NCBI RefSeq assembly: GCF_014207445.1
Contig: NZ_JACHEM010000001.1
Coordinates: 620,001 to 684,000, forward strand
Source: Streptomyces candidus
GTDB taxonomy: Bacteria; Actinomycetota; Actinomycetes; Streptomycetales; Streptomycetaceae
DNA: 64,000 bases
Direction of reading: 5' to 3'
In this document: piece after piece, positions 17,687 through 26,507 of the stretch
Numbering within the stretch: the stretch's first letter is position 1
Layout: every line of letters starts with the position of its first letter
Made by a program: the position numbers and the translations under genes
Notes under the pieces: model-generated
Seen by the model: only the letters and a program-made list of their open reading frames with translations
Databases searched by the model: none
What the model was told of the DNA's origin: nothing

Positions 17687-18778
17687 CTAGCGCCCGCCGC
17701 TGTGGCTGTCCGGGCTCTGTCCGACGGCCTTCACCAGGGTGTGGTAGGCGTCCCTGATGCCGTCCTCGGACAGGTCGAGGTGTTCGAGGACGGTGAAGCG
17801 CCCGGGGCGTGTCTGCGGGGCGTACCGCACCGCGGTGACGAACTCCTCGACGGTGAATCCGATGTCGCCGGGGAGCACCGGCAGTGCGTGTCTGCGCAGT
17901 ACGTCGGCGAACAGTCCGGCCTCCTCGCGTGCTCCGCGCAGGTGCATCGCGAAGACGGCGCCGATGCCGACCTGTTCGCCGTGGAGCGCGGCGCGCTGCG
18001 GGAAGAGCAGGTCGAATGCGTGGCTGATCTCGTGGCAGGCGCCGGAGGAGGGGCGGGTGTCGCCGCTGATCGACATGGAGATGCCGGACAGGACGAGCGC
18101 TTCGGAGAGCACGGTCAGGAACGCGTCCTGGGTGACGTCGCCGGGGTGGCGCAGTACGGCTTCGCCGGCCTGTCTGGCCATGGCGGCGGCCAGACCGTCG
18201 ACCTTCTCCCCGTTGACCTGGTGGGAGAGTTCCCAGTCGGCGACCGCGGAGATGTTGGAGAGGGCGTCGCCGATTCCGGAGCGTACGAAGCGGGGCGGGG
18301 CGTCGCGGATGACGTCGAGGTCGATGAGCATCGCGATGGGCGTGGGTACGCCGTAGGAGCCGCGTCCGTTGTCGTTGTCCAGGATGGACACCGGGGAGCA
18401 CAGGCCGTCGTGCGAGAGGTTCGTCGCGACGGCGACCATGGGCAGTCCGATGCGGGCCGCGGCGTACTTGGCGACGTCGATGATCTTTCCGCCGCCGAGT
18501 CCGACGACCGCGTCGTAGCGTTTGCGGCCCTTCATGTCGTCGGCGAGCTTGACCGCGGCGTCGATGGTGCCCTCGGTGACGGGGTACCAGTCGGCGCCGG
18601 GCAGGACGGGTGCCAGGCGTTCCTTCAGCACCCGTCCCGAGCCGCCGCTGATGGCCACGGCGAGCGAGCCCGAGCCGGAGATCCGCTGGTCCGCAAGTAC
18701 GCCGGCGAGATCGTCCAGGGCGCCCCTGGAGATGTCGACGACGACCGGCGAGGGGATCAGCCGGGTCAGTACTGGCAC
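17687..18778 (-). CDS. sn-Glycerol-1-phosphate dehydrogenase-like protein
   Basis: Member of the iron/zinc alcohol dehydrogenase superfamily closest in motif to glycerol-1-phosphate dehydrogenases (AraM/EgsA, archaeal EgsA): reduces dihydroxyacetone phosphate to sn-glycerol-1-phosphate. The 363-residue protein shows VVGLGGGKIIDVAKYAA near 91-107, NLSHDGLCSPVSIL at 120-133, and likely metal ligands Asp171 (GIGDALSNISA), His249/253 (GACHEISHAFD) and His266 (ALHGEQVGIG). GTG start at 18778 has GGGAG five bases upstream and overlaps the nucleotidyltransferase stop by 13 bp, so the two are coupled. Adjacent genes suggest the product is activated to a nucleotide derivative. Another polyol phosphate substrate is possible. 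Confidence 0.8.
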   Translation of the reverse strand: MPVLTRLIPSPVVVDISRGALDDLAGVLADQRISGSGSLAVAISGGSGRVLKERLAPVLPGADWYPVTEGTIDAAVKLADDMKGRKRYDAVVGLGGGKIIDVAKYAAARIGLPMVAVATNLSHDGLCSPVSILDNDNGRGSYGVPTPIAMLIDLDVIRDAPPRFVRSGIGDALSNISAVADWELSHQVNGEKVDGLAAAMARQAGEAVLRHPGDVTQDAFLTVLSEALVLSGISMSISGDTRPSSGACHEISHAFDLLFPQRAALHGEQVGIGAVFAMHLRGAREEAGLFADVLRRHALPVLPGDIGFTVEEFVTAVRYAPQTRPGRFTVLEHLDLSEDGIRDAYHTLVKAVGQSPDSHSGGR

Positions 18779-19503
18779 GCGATCTCCCGGCCCCTGGTGA
18801 GGTCGTCGTGGTTGTCGATCTCGACCCACTTGAGGTCGCCGATCGGTGCGACGTCGATGCGCACGCCGCGGTTGACGAGTTCCTGGTAGCCGTCCTCGTA
18901 GTACAGGTCGGGGTCGCGCTCGAAGGTCGTCCGCAGGGCGTCGGCGAGGGCCTCGGCCGCGTCGGGCTCGATGAGCGTGACGCCGATGTACTCGCCGGTG
19001 GCGGATGCCGGGTCCATCAGCTTGGTGATCTTCTGCACGGCGCCGGACCCGTCGGTGATGACCTTCATCTCCTCGTCGGCGAGGTTCTTCACCGTGTCGA
19101 GGGCGAGGATGATCTGCTGCCCGTTGCCGCGGGCGGCGAGGAGGGTCTGCTCGACGGAGACCGGGTGGACGGTGTCGCCGTTGGCGAGGATCACGCCCTC
19201 CTTGAGGACGTCGCGGGCGCACCACAGGGAGTAGGCGTTGTTCCACTCCTCGGCCTTGTCGTTGTCGATGAGCGTGAGCTTCACGCCGTACTTCGACTCC
19301 AGTTCGGCCTGGCGTGCGTAGACGGCTTCCTTGCGGTAGCCGACGACGATCGCGACGTCCGTCAGCCCCACCTTCGCGAAGTTCCCCAGGGTGAGGTCCA
19401 GGACGGTGGTGTCGCCGTCCACGGGGACGAGCGCCTTGGGCAGCGTGTCGGTGTAGGGACGCAGACGCCGTCCGGCGCCCGCCGCCAGTACCAGGCCGAT
19501 CAT
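18766..19503 (-). CDS. Small nucleotidyltransferase, probably activating a polyol phosphate
   Basis: NTP-transferase fold, 245 residues: LVLAAGAGRRLRPYTDTLPK at 4-23 (nucleotide loop and catalytic Lys), LTLIDNDKAEEWNNAYSLW, GVILANGDTVHP (metal-binding Asp), GEYIGVTLIEPDA, and WVEIDNHDDLTRG near the end. The EWNNAYSLW region and overall size resemble phosphocholine or inositol-phosphate cytidylyltransferases more than glucose-1-phosphate enzymes. It lacks any extra domain. Translational overlap with the glycerol-1-phosphate dehydrogenase argues that the acceptor is that enzyme's product, giving for example CDP-glycerol. This substrate assignment is inference; a sugar-1-phosphate is the alternative. 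Confidence 0.8.
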   Translation of the reverse strand: MIGLVLAAGAGRRLRPYTDTLPKALVPVDGDTTVLDLTLGNFAKVGLTDVAIVVGYRKEAVYARQAELESKYGVKLTLIDNDKAEEWNNAYSLWCARDVLKEGVILANGDTVHPVSVEQTLLAARGNGQQIILALDTVKNLADEEMKVITDGSGAVQKITKLMDPASATGEYIGVTLIEPDAAEALADALRTTFERDPDLYYEDGYQELVNRGVRIDVAPIGDLKWVEIDNHDDLTRGREIACQY

Positions 19504-19564
19504 GGGGTTCTCCTTCGTGCGGTCGAGCAGGGGGTGTACGGGGTGGGGCGGGGTGGCGGAGGGA

Positions 19565-20473
19565 CTACATCTCTTCCGCGACGTAGCCGCGCAGCCACGT
19601 CTTGAAGTCCGGGCCCAGGTCGGCGCGCTCGGCGGCGAGACGCACGATGGCCTTCAGGTAGTCGCCGCGGTCGCCGGTGTCGTAGCGGCGTCCCTTGAAG
19701 ACGACGCCGTGCACGGGGCCGCCGACCTTCTCGTCCTCGGCCAGCGTCTGCAGGGCGTCGGTGAGCTGGATCTCCCCGCCGCGGCCGGGCGCGGTCTCGC
19801 GCAGGACGTCGAAGACGGCCGGGTCCAGGACGTAGCGCCCGATGATGGCGAGGTTGCTGGGGGCGTCCTCGGTGCTGGGCTTCTCGACGAGGCCGCTGAT
19901 CTTCACGACGTCGCCGTCGGCGGTGGTCTCGACGGCCGCGCAGCCGTAAAGGTGGATCTGCTGGGGGTCGACCTCCATGAGGGCGACGACGCTGCCGCCG
20001 TACGTCTGCTGGACCTCGACCATGCGGGCGAGGAGGGGGTCGCGGGGGTCGATCAGGTCGTCGCCGAGGAGGACGGCGAAGGCTTCGTCGCCGACGTGCG
20101 GGGCGGCGCACAGCACCGCGTGGCCCAGGCCCCGGGGGTCGCCCTGGCGGACGTAGTGCATGGTCGCCAGGTCACTGGACTCCTGCACCTTGGCGAGGCG
20201 GTCGGCGTCGCCCTTCTTGGTGAGGGCGGACTCCAGCTCGTAGTTGCGGTCGAAGTGGTCCTCAAGAGGGCGCTTGTTGCGGCCGGTCACCATGAGGACG
20301 TCGGAGAGTCCGGCCCCGGCGGCTTCCTCAACCACGTACTGGATCGCGGGCTTGTCGACGACGGGCAGCATCTCCTTGGGAGTGGCCTTCGTCGCAGGAA
20401 GGAAGCGGGTGCCCAGGCCGGCGGCGGGGATGACGGCCTTGCGTATGGGGCGGGGGGTGGTGCTGTTGCTCAT
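19565..20473 (-). CDS. galU: UTP-glucose-1-phosphate uridylyltransferase
   Basis: Makes UDP-glucose from UTP and glucose-1-phosphate. The 302-residue protein has the diagnostic IRKAVIPAAGLGTRFLPATK, PKEMLPVVDKPAIQYVVEEA, SDVLMVTGRNKRPLEDHFDR, VRQGDPRGLGHAVLCA, VLLGDDLID and GEIQLTDALQ. ATG at 20473 is chosen over longer open frames because family conservation begins there. It heads the minus-strand set galU - nucleotidyltransferase - dehydrogenase between rne and rplU. Together with galE it could feed a surface polysaccharide. Streptomyces usually carry another galU elsewhere, so this may be a pathway-dedicated copy. Confidence 0.95.
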   Translation of the reverse strand: MSNSTTPRPIRKAVIPAAGLGTRFLPATKATPKEMLPVVDKPAIQYVVEEAAGAGLSDVLMVTGRNKRPLEDHFDRNYELESALTKKGDADRLAKVQESSDLATMHYVRQGDPRGLGHAVLCAAPHVGDEAFAVLLGDDLIDPRDPLLARMVEVQQTYGGSVVALMEVDPQQIHLYGCAAVETTADGDVVKISGLVEKPSTEDAPSNLAIIGRYVLDPAVFDVLRETAPGRGGEIQLTDALQTLAEDEKVGGPVHGVVFKGRRYDTGDRGDYLKAIVRLAAERADLGPDFKTWLRGYVAEEM

Positions 20474-20558
20474 GAGGGTTCGAACTCTCCGTGGTTCAGG
20501 GGCATTTCGCGGCCGTGGGCCGTAGGTCCCGGCTGCTCCGGGGTGCTGCTCCCGGATA

Positions 20559-20598
20559 CCGGGGTGGCCAGTGCCCGACTGGGCACTGGCCACCCCGG
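20559..20598 (-). terminator. Second terminator hairpin after rne
   Basis: A perfect 18-bp stem (20559-20576 with 20581-20598) closed by the tetraloop GACT. It separates rne from galU. Confidence 0.8.
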
Positions 20599-20654
20599 GC
20601 CCGGCCGGGGCCGGTTCCGCCGGGTACTGCGGGTATGTCCGATGGTGCGCGCGG

Positions 20655-20689
20655 TGCGGGCAGTGCCGGTGTCACCGGTACTGCCCGCA
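20655..20689 (-). terminator. First terminator hairpin after rne
   Basis: TGCGGGCAGTGCCGGTG and CACCGGTACTGCCCGCA pair over 17 positions with one mismatch and a single-base spacer, starting 6 bp after the rne stop. With the hairpin at 20559-20598 it forms a tandem terminator. Confidence 0.75.
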
Positions 20690-20694
20690 GCGCG

Positions 20695-23600
20695 TCAGTC
20701 CTGCGCGGGGGCGGACACGGACGGCAGCGTCTGCTGGTCCGCCGCGGCCGTCTTCTTCGCAGTCTTCTTGGCCGCCGTCTTCGTGGCCGCCGTCTTGGTG
20801 GCGGCCTTCTTCGCGGTGGTCTTCTTCGCCGCCGTCTTCTTGGCCGGTGCGGCCTTCTTGGCGGTGGTGGCCTTCTTGGCGGCGGTCTTGCGTGCCGTCT
20901 TCTTGGCCGGTGCGGGAGCGTCATCGCCCTCGGGTGCCTGCGCCGCATGGGACTCGGCGCTGTCGGCCACCGGCTCTTCGGCCTGCTGCACGGTCGCCGA
21001 CGGGGTGGTCTCCACCACGAGCACGGCGGCCTCGGCCGACCCTGCGGGCGAACCCGCGGGGGCGGTGGCCTTGCGGGTGGCCCGGCGACGGGCCCGCGGC
21101 GGCGCGGCGTCGGCGGCGGGTGCCGCTGCAGCCTCCTCGGCCGGAGCCTGGGCAGCGGGCTGCGGCTCGGCGACGGCTTCGGCAGCCGGGGCCGCGTGCG
21201 CCTCCTCGGCGTCCGCGGCGGGCGTCTGCGCGCCCTTGGGCGAGCCCGCCGGGGCGGACGCCTTGCGGGTCGCCCGGCGGCGGCCACGGGGAGCCGCAGC
21301 GGCCTCCGCCTCCGCGGGAGCCTCGACGGCGGCCTCGGCCGGCGCCTCGACGGCTGCGGTCACCGGCTCGGCCTCGACGACCGGCTCGGGCACCGTTTCG
21401 GCGACCGGCTCGGTGGCCCGCTCCGTCTCCGGGGCGGCCACCGCGGCGCCCTTGCCCCTGAGCGGCGACGCGTGCTCGATGTAGTCCGCCGGCGACGTCC
21501 TGCCGCGCGGCGCACCCGCCGGGGACGACGCCTTGCGCGACGCCCGACGGCGGCCACGGCCGCGGGTGGCGGCCGCCTCTGCCTCCGCGGCACTGCTGTA
21601 CAGGTCCTCGTCCGGTACGAAGTCCGGCGACGGCAGCGCGATCGGCGCGGCGACCTCGGCGGCGAGTTCCGCCTCGGTCTCCACCTCCAGGGGCTCGGGC
21701 GCGTCCTCGTGACCGTGGGTGGGGTCCTGGCCGTGCTCGTGCGTCTCGTGCGTCTCGTGCTGGTCGTGACCGTGCTCGTGGTCCGTGCCGCCGTTGGCGC
21801 CCTTGCCGCGCTTCTTCGCACGCTTGGAGCCACCGCCGCCGCCCACGGCGGTCGGCTGCTCCATGTGCACGATGACGCCGCGCCCGTTGCAGTGGACGCA
21901 GGTCTCGGAGAAGGATTCCAGGAGGCCCTGTCCGACGCGCTTGCGGGTCATCTGCACCAGGCCCAGCGAGGTGACCTCGGCCACCTGGTGCTTGGTGCGG
22001 TCCCGGCCCAGGCACTCCAGCAGACGCCGCAGCACCAGGTCCCTGTTCGACTCCAGGACCATGTCGATGAAGTCGATGACGACGATGCCGCCCAGGTCGC
22101 GCAGCCGCAGCTGGCGCACGATCTCCTCGGCCGCCTCCAGGTTGTTCCTGGTGACGGTCTCTTCGAGGTTGCCGCCCTGGCCGGTGAACTTCCCGGTGTT
22201 GACGTCGACGACGATCATCGCCTCGGTCTTGTCGATGACCAGGGAGCCGCCGGACGGCAGGTAGACCTTGCGGTCCAGTGCCTTCATCAGCTGCTCGTCG
22301 ATCCGGTACGTCGCGAAGACGTCGACCTCCGACGTCCAGCGCGACAGCCGGTCGGTGAGGTCCGGTGCGACGTGGGCGACGTACCCGTGGATCGTCTGCC
22401 AGGCCTCGTCACCGCTGACGATGACCTTGGAGAAGTCCTCGTTGAAGATGTCGCGGACCACGCGGACGGTCATGTCGGGCTCGCCGTAGAGCAGGGTCGG
22501 CGCGTTGGACGCGCCGTTGCTCTTCGCCTTGCGCTGGATGTCCTCCCACTGCGCCTGGAGGCGCTCGACGTCGCGGCGCAGCTCGTCCTCGCTGGCGCCC
22601 TCGGCGGCGGTGCGCACGATGACTCCGGCGTCCTCGGGGACGATCTTCTTGAGGATGGTCTTCAGCCGGGCCCGCTCGGTGTCGGGGAGCTTGCGGCTGA
22701 TGCCGGTCATGGAGCCCTCGGGCACGTACACGAGGTAGCGGCCCGGCAGGGAGACCTGGCTGGTCAGACGTGCGCCCTTGTGCCCGATCGGGTCCTTGGT
22801 GACCTGTACGAGGACGGACTGGCCGGACTTCAGGGCGGTTTCGATGCGGCGCGGCCCGTGGGCCATGCCGAGCGCCTCGAAGTTGACCTCGCCTGCGTAC
22901 AGGACGGCGTTGCGGCCCTTGCCGATGTCGATGAAGGCGGCCTCCATGGACGGGAGGACGTTCTGCACCTTGCCGAGGTAGACGTTGCCGACGTACGACG
23001 TCGACTGCTCCTTGTTGACGTAGTGCTCGACGAGGATGTCGTCCTCGAGGACGCCGATCTGGGTGCGCTCGCCGTTCTGGCGGACGACCATGACGCGTTC
23101 GACGGCCTCGCGGCGCGCCAGGAACTCCGCCTCGGTGATGATCGGGACGCGGCGGCGGCCCTGCTCGCGGCCTTCGCGGCGGCGCTGCTTCTTGGCCTCC
23201 ATGCGGGTGGAGCCCTTGATGGACTGGACCTCGTCGAAGCCGGTGCCCGGCTCGCGTTCGGCGGCGGCCTCCTTCTTGCGGGGCTCGCGGACCTTGACGA
23301 CGGTGCGCTCGGGGTCGTCCGCGCCGTTCACGGCCTCGTCGTGGCCGGAGTCACCGCTGCGGCGGCGACGGCGGCGGCGACGGCGGCTGCTGGACGAACC
23401 GGCGCCGCCCTGGTGCTCGTCGTCGTGGTCGTCGACGTCGTCCTCGTCGGCCGGGGCGTCCTGCTGCGAGGCCTGCCCGTCGGTGTCCTCGTGACGGTCG
23501 TGCCTGCCGTGGGCGTCGGTCTCCTCCGCGTCCAGGGCCTCGCCCCGGCGGCGGCGTCGTCCACCGCGGCGGCGGCGGCGCGCCCTGCGGTCGTCGGCGT

Positions 23601-25257
23601 CCTCGGAGTCGTCGTGGCCCTCGGCATCGTCGCTCTGCGCGTCCTCGTCCTCGGACTCGTCCTGCGGCGCCTCGTGGACCTCGGTACGGGGCGGCTGCGG
23701 CTCGGCGGCGGCCTCACCGCGGCGGCGCCGGCGGCGACGGCCACCGGACTGCGCGGGCTCGTCCGCCTCCTGCACGGGCGCCTCGACGACGACCTCGGCC
23801 TCGAACTCCTCTTCCTCCTCCGGCTCCTCGGCGGGAACGGCGGCGGCGATCATGGCCGCGGTCTCGGGCGTCTGGAACATCGGCTCGGAGAAGACCGGAG
23901 CCTGGAACACGGCGACGGCGGGCCGCTGCGCACGGCGGCGCGAACGCGGCACGGGCTCGTCGGCCTTCCTCTGAGCGCTCTCCGTGGGCTTCTCCGCAGC
24001 CGCGACGGGCTCGACGGCGGGCTCCGCGGTGAACTTCGGGCTGGTGGCCGGGCGGCTCGCCCGACGGCGCGACCGTCCGCGCGGCGCCTCTTCCTCAGCG
24101 GTCGTCTCCGCCGCTTCGTGCTGTACGGCTTCCTGTACGGCGGCGGGCTCGGCCGGGGCCTGCTCCCGGGCGGGGGCCTCCTCGGCGGGCTCGTCGGCCT
24201 TCTGGTCGGCCTGCGCGGGCGAACCGGCGGGCGCGGACGCCTTGCGCACGGCACGACGGCGCGCACGCGGCGCCGGAGCGGCCGCTTCCTCCTCGCGGGT
24301 GTCCCGCGTGTCCTGTACGGGGGCGGGGGCGGCCTCCGCGACGGCGGCGGCCGGGGGCTCCTCGACGGGCTCGGCGGCTGCCACGGGTGACCCGGCGGGA
24401 GCGGTCGCCTTCCGGGTCGCCCGACGGCGCGAACGAGGTGCCGGAGCGCTCGCCTCCGCCGTCTCTTCGTGCGTGTCCTGCGGTACGGAGACGGGCTCGG
24501 CCTGCGGCGCGGGCTCGGCGGCGGCCTCGGCGGCCGGGGCGGTGGTCCTGCGGGTGGCACGGCGGCGCGTGCGCGGGGCCCGGGCCTCCTCGGCAAGCGG
24601 GGTCTGCTCGGCGGGCATTGTCTGCTCGGCGGCCGGGGCCTCTTCTGCCGCGGGCTCGACGGCGGGTTCGGTGGCGGTCGCCGCCGGGGCGGTCGCCTTC
24701 CGGGTGGCCCGGCGGCGTACCGGTGCGGCGCTCTCGGGCTCCGCGGCGGGCGTCTGCCCGTCCTGTACGGCCTGCGGCACGGTGGCGGCCGTGTCGGGCG
24801 CGTCGGCGGGCGCGGTGGCCTTGCGTACGGCGCGGCGGCGTGTACGGGGGGCCGGTGCGTCCTCGGCCGCCGGTGCGGCGGCGGGGGTCTGCGCAACGGC
24901 GGCCGGGGCCTCCGTGGCGGGGGGCGTGCTCTCCTCGGCGGCAGGTGCGGGCGCGCCCGCCGGAGCGGTGGCCTTGCGCACGGCGCGACGGCGCGGGCGG
25001 GCCGGGGCCGCGCTGTCACCGGGGGTCGTGTTGTCGCTGGTGTTCTCGGTGGTGTCGGTCACGGCACCCTTTCCGGCCGACAGGGCCGGAGCCGCGGCCT
25101 CCATGGTCGTTGCGGCATCCGACTGGTCCGGCTGGGTCGCCGTTGCGGCCCCGGGGGGCCCGGCGGGACGTGAGGCGGCGCGGCGCCTGCGGCGCGGCGG
25201 CAGTGTGTCGCTGGGCGAGGTGTTGTCGGCCTCAGCGGGGTCGATCGGCTCAAGCAT
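20695..25257 (-). CDS. rne: Ribonuclease E/G with long low-complexity arms
   Basis: Endoribonuclease of the RNase E/G family, the main mRNA decay and rRNA/tRNA processing enzyme. The catalytic core sits centrally: S1 domain about 755-850 (STSYVGNVYLGKVQNVLPSM), DNase-I-like subdomain with KTEAMIVVDVNTGKFTG near 1010 and GGIVVIDFIDM near 1055, and the Zn-link CVHCNGRG near 1120. About 700 N-terminal residues are Ala/Pro/Glu/Arg-rich with at least eight copies of a motif like RRRAVRKATAPAG; three more copies follow the core. The last 60 residues are a Lys/Ala/Thr tail like histone H1. At 1520 residues it is long even for Streptomyces (about 1340 in S. coelicolor, recalled). ATG start has GGGAG 8 bp upstream. 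The arms probably bind RNA and decay partners. Confidence 0.95.
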   Translation of the reverse strand: MLEPIDPAEADNTSPSDTLPPRRRRRAASRPAGPPGAATATQPDQSDAATTMEAAAPALSAGKGAVTDTTENTSDNTTPGDSAAPARPRRRAVRKATAPAGAPAPAAEESTPPATEAPAAVAQTPAAAPAAEDAPAPRTRRRAVRKATAPADAPDTAATVPQAVQDGQTPAAEPESAAPVRRRATRKATAPAATATEPAVEPAAEEAPAAEQTMPAEQTPLAEEARAPRTRRRATRRTTAPAAEAAAEPAPQAEPVSVPQDTHEETAEASAPAPRSRRRATRKATAPAGSPVAAAEPVEEPPAAAVAEAAPAPVQDTRDTREEEAAAPAPRARRRAVRKASAPAGSPAQADQKADEPAEEAPAREQAPAEPAAVQEAVQHEAAETTAEEEAPRGRSRRRASRPATSPKFTAEPAVEPVAAAEKPTESAQRKADEPVPRSRRRAQRPAVAVFQAPVFSEPMFQTPETAAMIAAAVPAEEPEEEEEFEAEVVVEAPVQEADEPAQSGGRRRRRRRGEAAAEPQPPRTEVHEAPQDESEDEDAQSDDAEGHDDSEDADDRRARRRRRGGRRRRRGEALDAEETDAHGRHDRHEDTDGQASQQDAPADEDDVDDHDDEHQGGAGSSSSRRRRRRRRRSGDSGHDEAVNGADDPERTVVKVREPRKKEAAAEREPGTGFDEVQSIKGSTRMEAKKQRRREGREQGRRRVPIITEAEFLARREAVERVMVVRQNGERTQIGVLEDDILVEHYVNKEQSTSYVGNVYLGKVQNVLPSMEAAFIDIGKGRNAVLYAGEVNFEALGMAHGPRRIETALKSGQSVLVQVTKDPIGHKGARLTSQVSLPGRYLVYVPEGSMTGISRKLPDTERARLKTILKKIVPEDAGVIVRTAAEGASEDELRRDVERLQAQWEDIQRKAKSNGASNAPTLLYGEPDMTVRVVRDIFNEDFSKVIVSGDEAWQTIHGYVAHVAPDLTDRLSRWTSEVDVFATYRIDEQLMKALDRKVYLPSGGSLVIDKTEAMIVVDVNTGKFTGQGGNLEETVTRNNLEAAEEIVRQLRLRDLGGIVVIDFIDMVLESNRDLVLRRLLECLGRDRTKHQVAEVTSLGLVQMTRKRVGQGLLESFSETCVHCNGRGVIVHMEQPTAVGGGGGSKRAKKRGKGANGGTDHEHGHDQHETHETHEHGQDPTHGHEDAPEPLEVETEAELAAEVAAPIALPSPDFVPDEDLYSSAAEAEAAATRGRGRRRASRKASSPAGAPRGRTSPADYIEHASPLRGKGAAVAAPETERATEPVAETVPEPVVEAEPVTAAVEAPAEAAVEAPAEAEAAAAPRGRRRATRKASAPAGSPKGAQTPAADAEEAHAAPAAEAVAEPQPAAQAPAEEAAAAPAADAAPPRARRRATRKATAPAGSPAGSAEAAVLVVETTPSATVQQAEEPVADSAESHAAQAPEGDDAPAPAKKTARKTAAKKATTAKKAAPAKKTAAKKTTAKKAATKTAATKTAAKKTAKKTAAADQQTLPSVSAPAQD

Positions 25258-25503
25258 GCGGGGTTCTCCCGTCGCGCTCCCGGGCGCCGCGCCTGAATCC
25301 GGTCCGGCCGCGGCCCACGCGCGAAGCGCGGGGCCACCGTCCGGGGCGCGGGCGCCGCACGGGAGCTGATCTCTAGCTCGCCGGTTCCGCAGATCCCCGG
25401 GAAGTGCTGCCCCGGGGCCTGCGGCCTGGCGAAAGTCCTGGTCATGTACGCGGCCCGACCCAGGTGGCTCCCGAGTGCCAGGGCTGCGCGACGACGACTG
25501 TCC

Positions 25504-26316
25504 TTACGCGGAACCGGAACCTTCCGGCGCCTTCGCGGCGGCGGGTGCGGGGGCTGTGGTAGAGCCTGCCGTCACCGCCTCGCGGTCGGGCGCGAGCGGG
25601 TCGGTCACCGTTCCGGACTCCTCGTCGAGAAGCCCCTGCGCCAGCCTGGTCACCGCTGCGGGGACCGGCGGCGCCAGGTCGGCCGCAACGCGGAGGCCGG
25701 AAAGGACGTCGTCGGGTCGTACGGCGGGTGTCATGTGCCGCACTACCAGCCGCAGTATCGCACAGGGCTCCGCCGCGGGCCTATCGCCCGCCTCACCCTG
25801 GGGGCGGGCGACGCTCTCCGAAAGGGGTACGGCGGCCATCTCGACGACGGCCTCCCGGGCGTCGAAGCTGCGCATGCCGTTCTTCGTGCGGCGCTGTACC
25901 TCGACGGTTTCCGCGGCGAGGAATGCGTCGACGGCCTTGGCCGCCTCGTCGTGGGTGACGCCGTTCAGGCGCAGCTCCCAGACGGAGGCGGTGAGGCGGT
26001 CGGCGAGCCCGGAGGTCTTCGCCTCGACCGCGTCGATGATGTCGAGGCCCGCGGGCATCGACTCGTCCAGCAGCCCGCGCAGGGTGGCGGGGTCGCGTTG
26101 CGCGGTGAGGGCGATCTCCAGGTACTCGGCCTCGGAGCCGGTGCCGGTGGGGGCCGCGTTGGCGTAGCTCACCTTCGGGTGCGGGGTGAAGCCCGCCGAG
26201 TACGCCATGGGCACCTCGGCGCGGCGCAGGGCCCGCTCGAAGGCGCGCTGGAAGTCGCGGTGGCTGGTGAACCGGAGGCGGCCGCGCTTGGTGTAGCGCA
26301 GTCGGATGCGCTGCAC
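25504..26316 (-). CDS. Radical SAM-linked DUF2344 protein
   Basis: TIGR03936/DUF2344 family, associated with the radical SAM protein encoded at 27479-29419; biochemical role not established. The protein starts QRIRLRYTKRGRLRFTSHRD, followed by FQRAFERALRRAEVPMAYSA, GFTPHPKVSYANAAPTGTGS and EAEYLEIALT, the conserved first half. The last 50 residues are a Pro/Ala-rich tail. GTG at 26316 gives 270 residues. A CTG at 26358, eight bases after a GGAG, would add LGKRQPEGPPPAPA, which I recall as the usual N-terminus in relatives, so the true start may be non-canonical. Separated from its radical SAM partner by a broken membrane protein gene. Confidence 0.88.
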   Translation of the reverse strand: MQRIRLRYTKRGRLRFTSHRDFQRAFERALRRAEVPMAYSAGFTPHPKVSYANAAPTGTGSEAEYLEIALTAQRDPATLRGLLDESMPAGLDIIDAVEAKTSGLADRLTASVWELRLNGVTHDEAAKAVDAFLAAETVEVQRRTKNGMRSFDAREAVVEMAAVPLSESVARPQGEAGDRPAAEPCAILRLVVRHMTPAVRPDDVLSGLRVAADLAPPVPAAVTRLAQGLLDEESGTVTDPLAPDREAVTAGSTTAPAPAAAKAPEGSGSA

Positions 26317-26507
26317 CGCCGGTGCGGGCGGCGGGCCTTCGGGCTGTCGCTTGCCCAGTGGTTCTTCTCCTCGGTGCGGGGCGGCACGTCATTACGTGCG
26401 CCCGGAAGCCTGTGGGTGTCCCCGCGCGGCGGTTCCCGTCCGGCCGGGCCGCTGCGCGGGGCAGGGCGGTCTCGGGTCCGGGTGCTGCGCCGGGGGCAGT
26501 CGTTGTA

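Noticed and set aside
20491..24390. A 1299-residue open frame on the + strand opposite rne
   Set aside because: It is Leu/Gly/Arg/Val-rich antisense shadow of the RNase E low-complexity arms; RNase E has clear family motifs.
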